A stretch of DNA of 64,000 bases, taken from the NCBI RefSeq assembly GCF_003462685.1, contig NZ_QRVE01000006.1:39570-103569 (forward strand), in the 5' to 3' direction. Shown piece by piece: positions 63,377 to 64,000 of the stretch. Numbering within the stretch: position 1 is the stretch's first letter; each line of letters begins with the position of its first letter. The notes under the pieces are model-generated. The model was not told the DNA's origin, did not search any database, and saw only the letters and a program-made list of their open reading frames with translations. The translations under genes were made by a program, and so were the position numbers. The DNA is from Collinsella sp. AF23-4AC. Its GTDB lineage: Bacteria > Actinomycetota > Coriobacteriia > Coriobacteriales > Coriobacteriaceae.

Positions 63377-63400
63377 GGCTCGAGACTGAGCCGAGGTGCC

Positions 63401-63585
63401 CTACTTCTCGCCCTCCAGCAGCCCCACGATGCGGTCGATGTCGACGGCGAAGCGGGGCCTTCCCTCGCGCTCGTAGCGGTCGAGGCATGCCTGGCACTCG
63501 GAGACAATGCGCTTGGTGTTGCCGTCAATGATGCGCTGGGGCGTCTCGTAGTAGGCCGAACCCTCGGTCCTAAAGCGACGCTGCC
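63401..63585 (-). pseudogene. C-terminal gene remnant, unrecognised family
   Basis: Sixty codons read on the minus strand as RRFRTEGSAYYETPQRIIDG, then NTKRIVSECQACLDRYE and REGRPRFAVDIDRIVGLLEG to a stop. An in-frame TAG lies just upstream and there is no start codon. Its coding-like composition, protein-like sequence and terminator mark it as the tail of a lost gene; the family is not recognised. Confidence 0.5.
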
Positions 63586-63592
63586 CCTACAG

Positions 63593-64000
63593 GTGAGCGA
63601 TACTCTACGCCTTGCGGCACCCCGTCGCCCACGGAGGTTAAACGTGCACGTAAGCCGTACTCTGAAAGCCGCGGCTTCCGGCAAGTAGTTTTTACCACGA
63701 AAACTCGCCTTAGATGCGCGTAGCTCTCAAAATAACACTCGCCGAGCCGTTGCTTAACCGCCGACCTCGCTTGATGCAGAGGGCATTGGGGCAACGATAA
63801 TGCGGATGAGTGTCGAGGATTCAAGTGGGCCTCGTGCCGTCCTTTCTGCGTTCATGTGCCCGTCTTCATTGCCTGAACTAAATTCCCCAAATAGAGCGTT
63901 ATGGAGCGCATCGCGACGTTGCATGAAGAAGCCCCAGATAGCCAATTTGAACTGCGCCCCAATTCTTGGACGGGCTAATAAGCGGCCTACGCCGCACATA
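63593..64000. other. No supported gene at window end
   Basis: The last ~400 bases contain no frame with a convincing ribosome site or recognisable protein. A minus-strand open frame (63754-63999) has no clear homology or ribosome site. The segment may be decayed DNA or belong to a feature continuing beyond the window. Confidence 0.4.

Noticed and set aside
63754..63999. 81-codon minus-strand frame at the window end
   Set aside because: No ribosome site, no recognisable motif; both strands are open here by composition.

Overview
The window is about 60% GC and densely coded on both strands. It looks like a chromosomal segment from a gut Coriobacteriia (Actinomycetota), most likely Collinsella or a close relative. 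The reasons are the mixture of Gram-positive cell-wall proteins (an LPATG protein and a LAGTG protein), M-class-like sirtuins, BvgS-like hybrid kinases, a CD1871A-like CXXC peptide operon, and many GC-rich small regulators. No rRNA, tRNA or single-copy phylogenetic marker lies in the window, so this assignment is inference.

Region by region. 1-5.9 kb: a short UvrA2-like ABC protein, a GNAT acetyltransferase and a TetM-like ribosomal protection GTPase (all minus), then MscL with an added zinc ribbon. 6-16 kb: RNA methyltransferases RsmJ and RlmA, small membrane proteins, a MATE pump, a LysR/EamA divergent pair, uracil-DNA glycosylase, an SDR/VUT-transporter pair and release factor 3. 17.1-17.4 kb: a striking array of eight 17-bp repeats in strictly alternating orientation, one every 40 bp. 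It is followed by an autoregulated-looking GntR-ABC transporter operon. 19.6-22.0 kb: an ion-channel operon (K+ channel, LOG protein, ClC). 22.2-28.7 kb: two BvgS-like hybrid histidine kinases, convergent around a flavin-oxidase gene, one with its own binding lipoprotein. 28.8-32.2 kb: MalY-type lyase, TrmO, an XRE/zinc-ribbon/TipAS fusion and glutaredoxin.

32.2-34.1 kb is an AT-richer accessory island. It is bracketed by two nearly identical 85-bp palindromic direct repeats and holds a degraded YhcG-type gene, a SOS-like promoter without a gene, an unknown protein and a toxin-antitoxin-like pair. 34.1-45 kb: a Dus enzyme, a 31-aa membrane peptide, a large MacB-like ABC protein, and a redox operon (CXXC peptide, polyferredoxin membrane protein, TlpA lipoprotein) divergent from a two-component system. 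44.1-49.7 kb: a LuxR-type regulator and a 1449-aa surface protein. 50.6-54.9 kb: a second-type topoisomerase IIA pair. 55.1-57 kb: an AAA ATPase preceded by three perfect 19-bp repeats, and a flavodoxin-like reductase. 57.2-64 kb: an LPATG protein, HxlR/cupin, TetR, three tandem M-class-like sirtuins, two gene remnants and YjdF with a probable yjdF riboswitch.

Dispersed palindromes recur between genes. One family is built on CAAAGGG-NCNGT-CCCTTTG and another on TCATTGGGGACGT. They suggest REP/BIME-like elements, but no transposase is present in the window.
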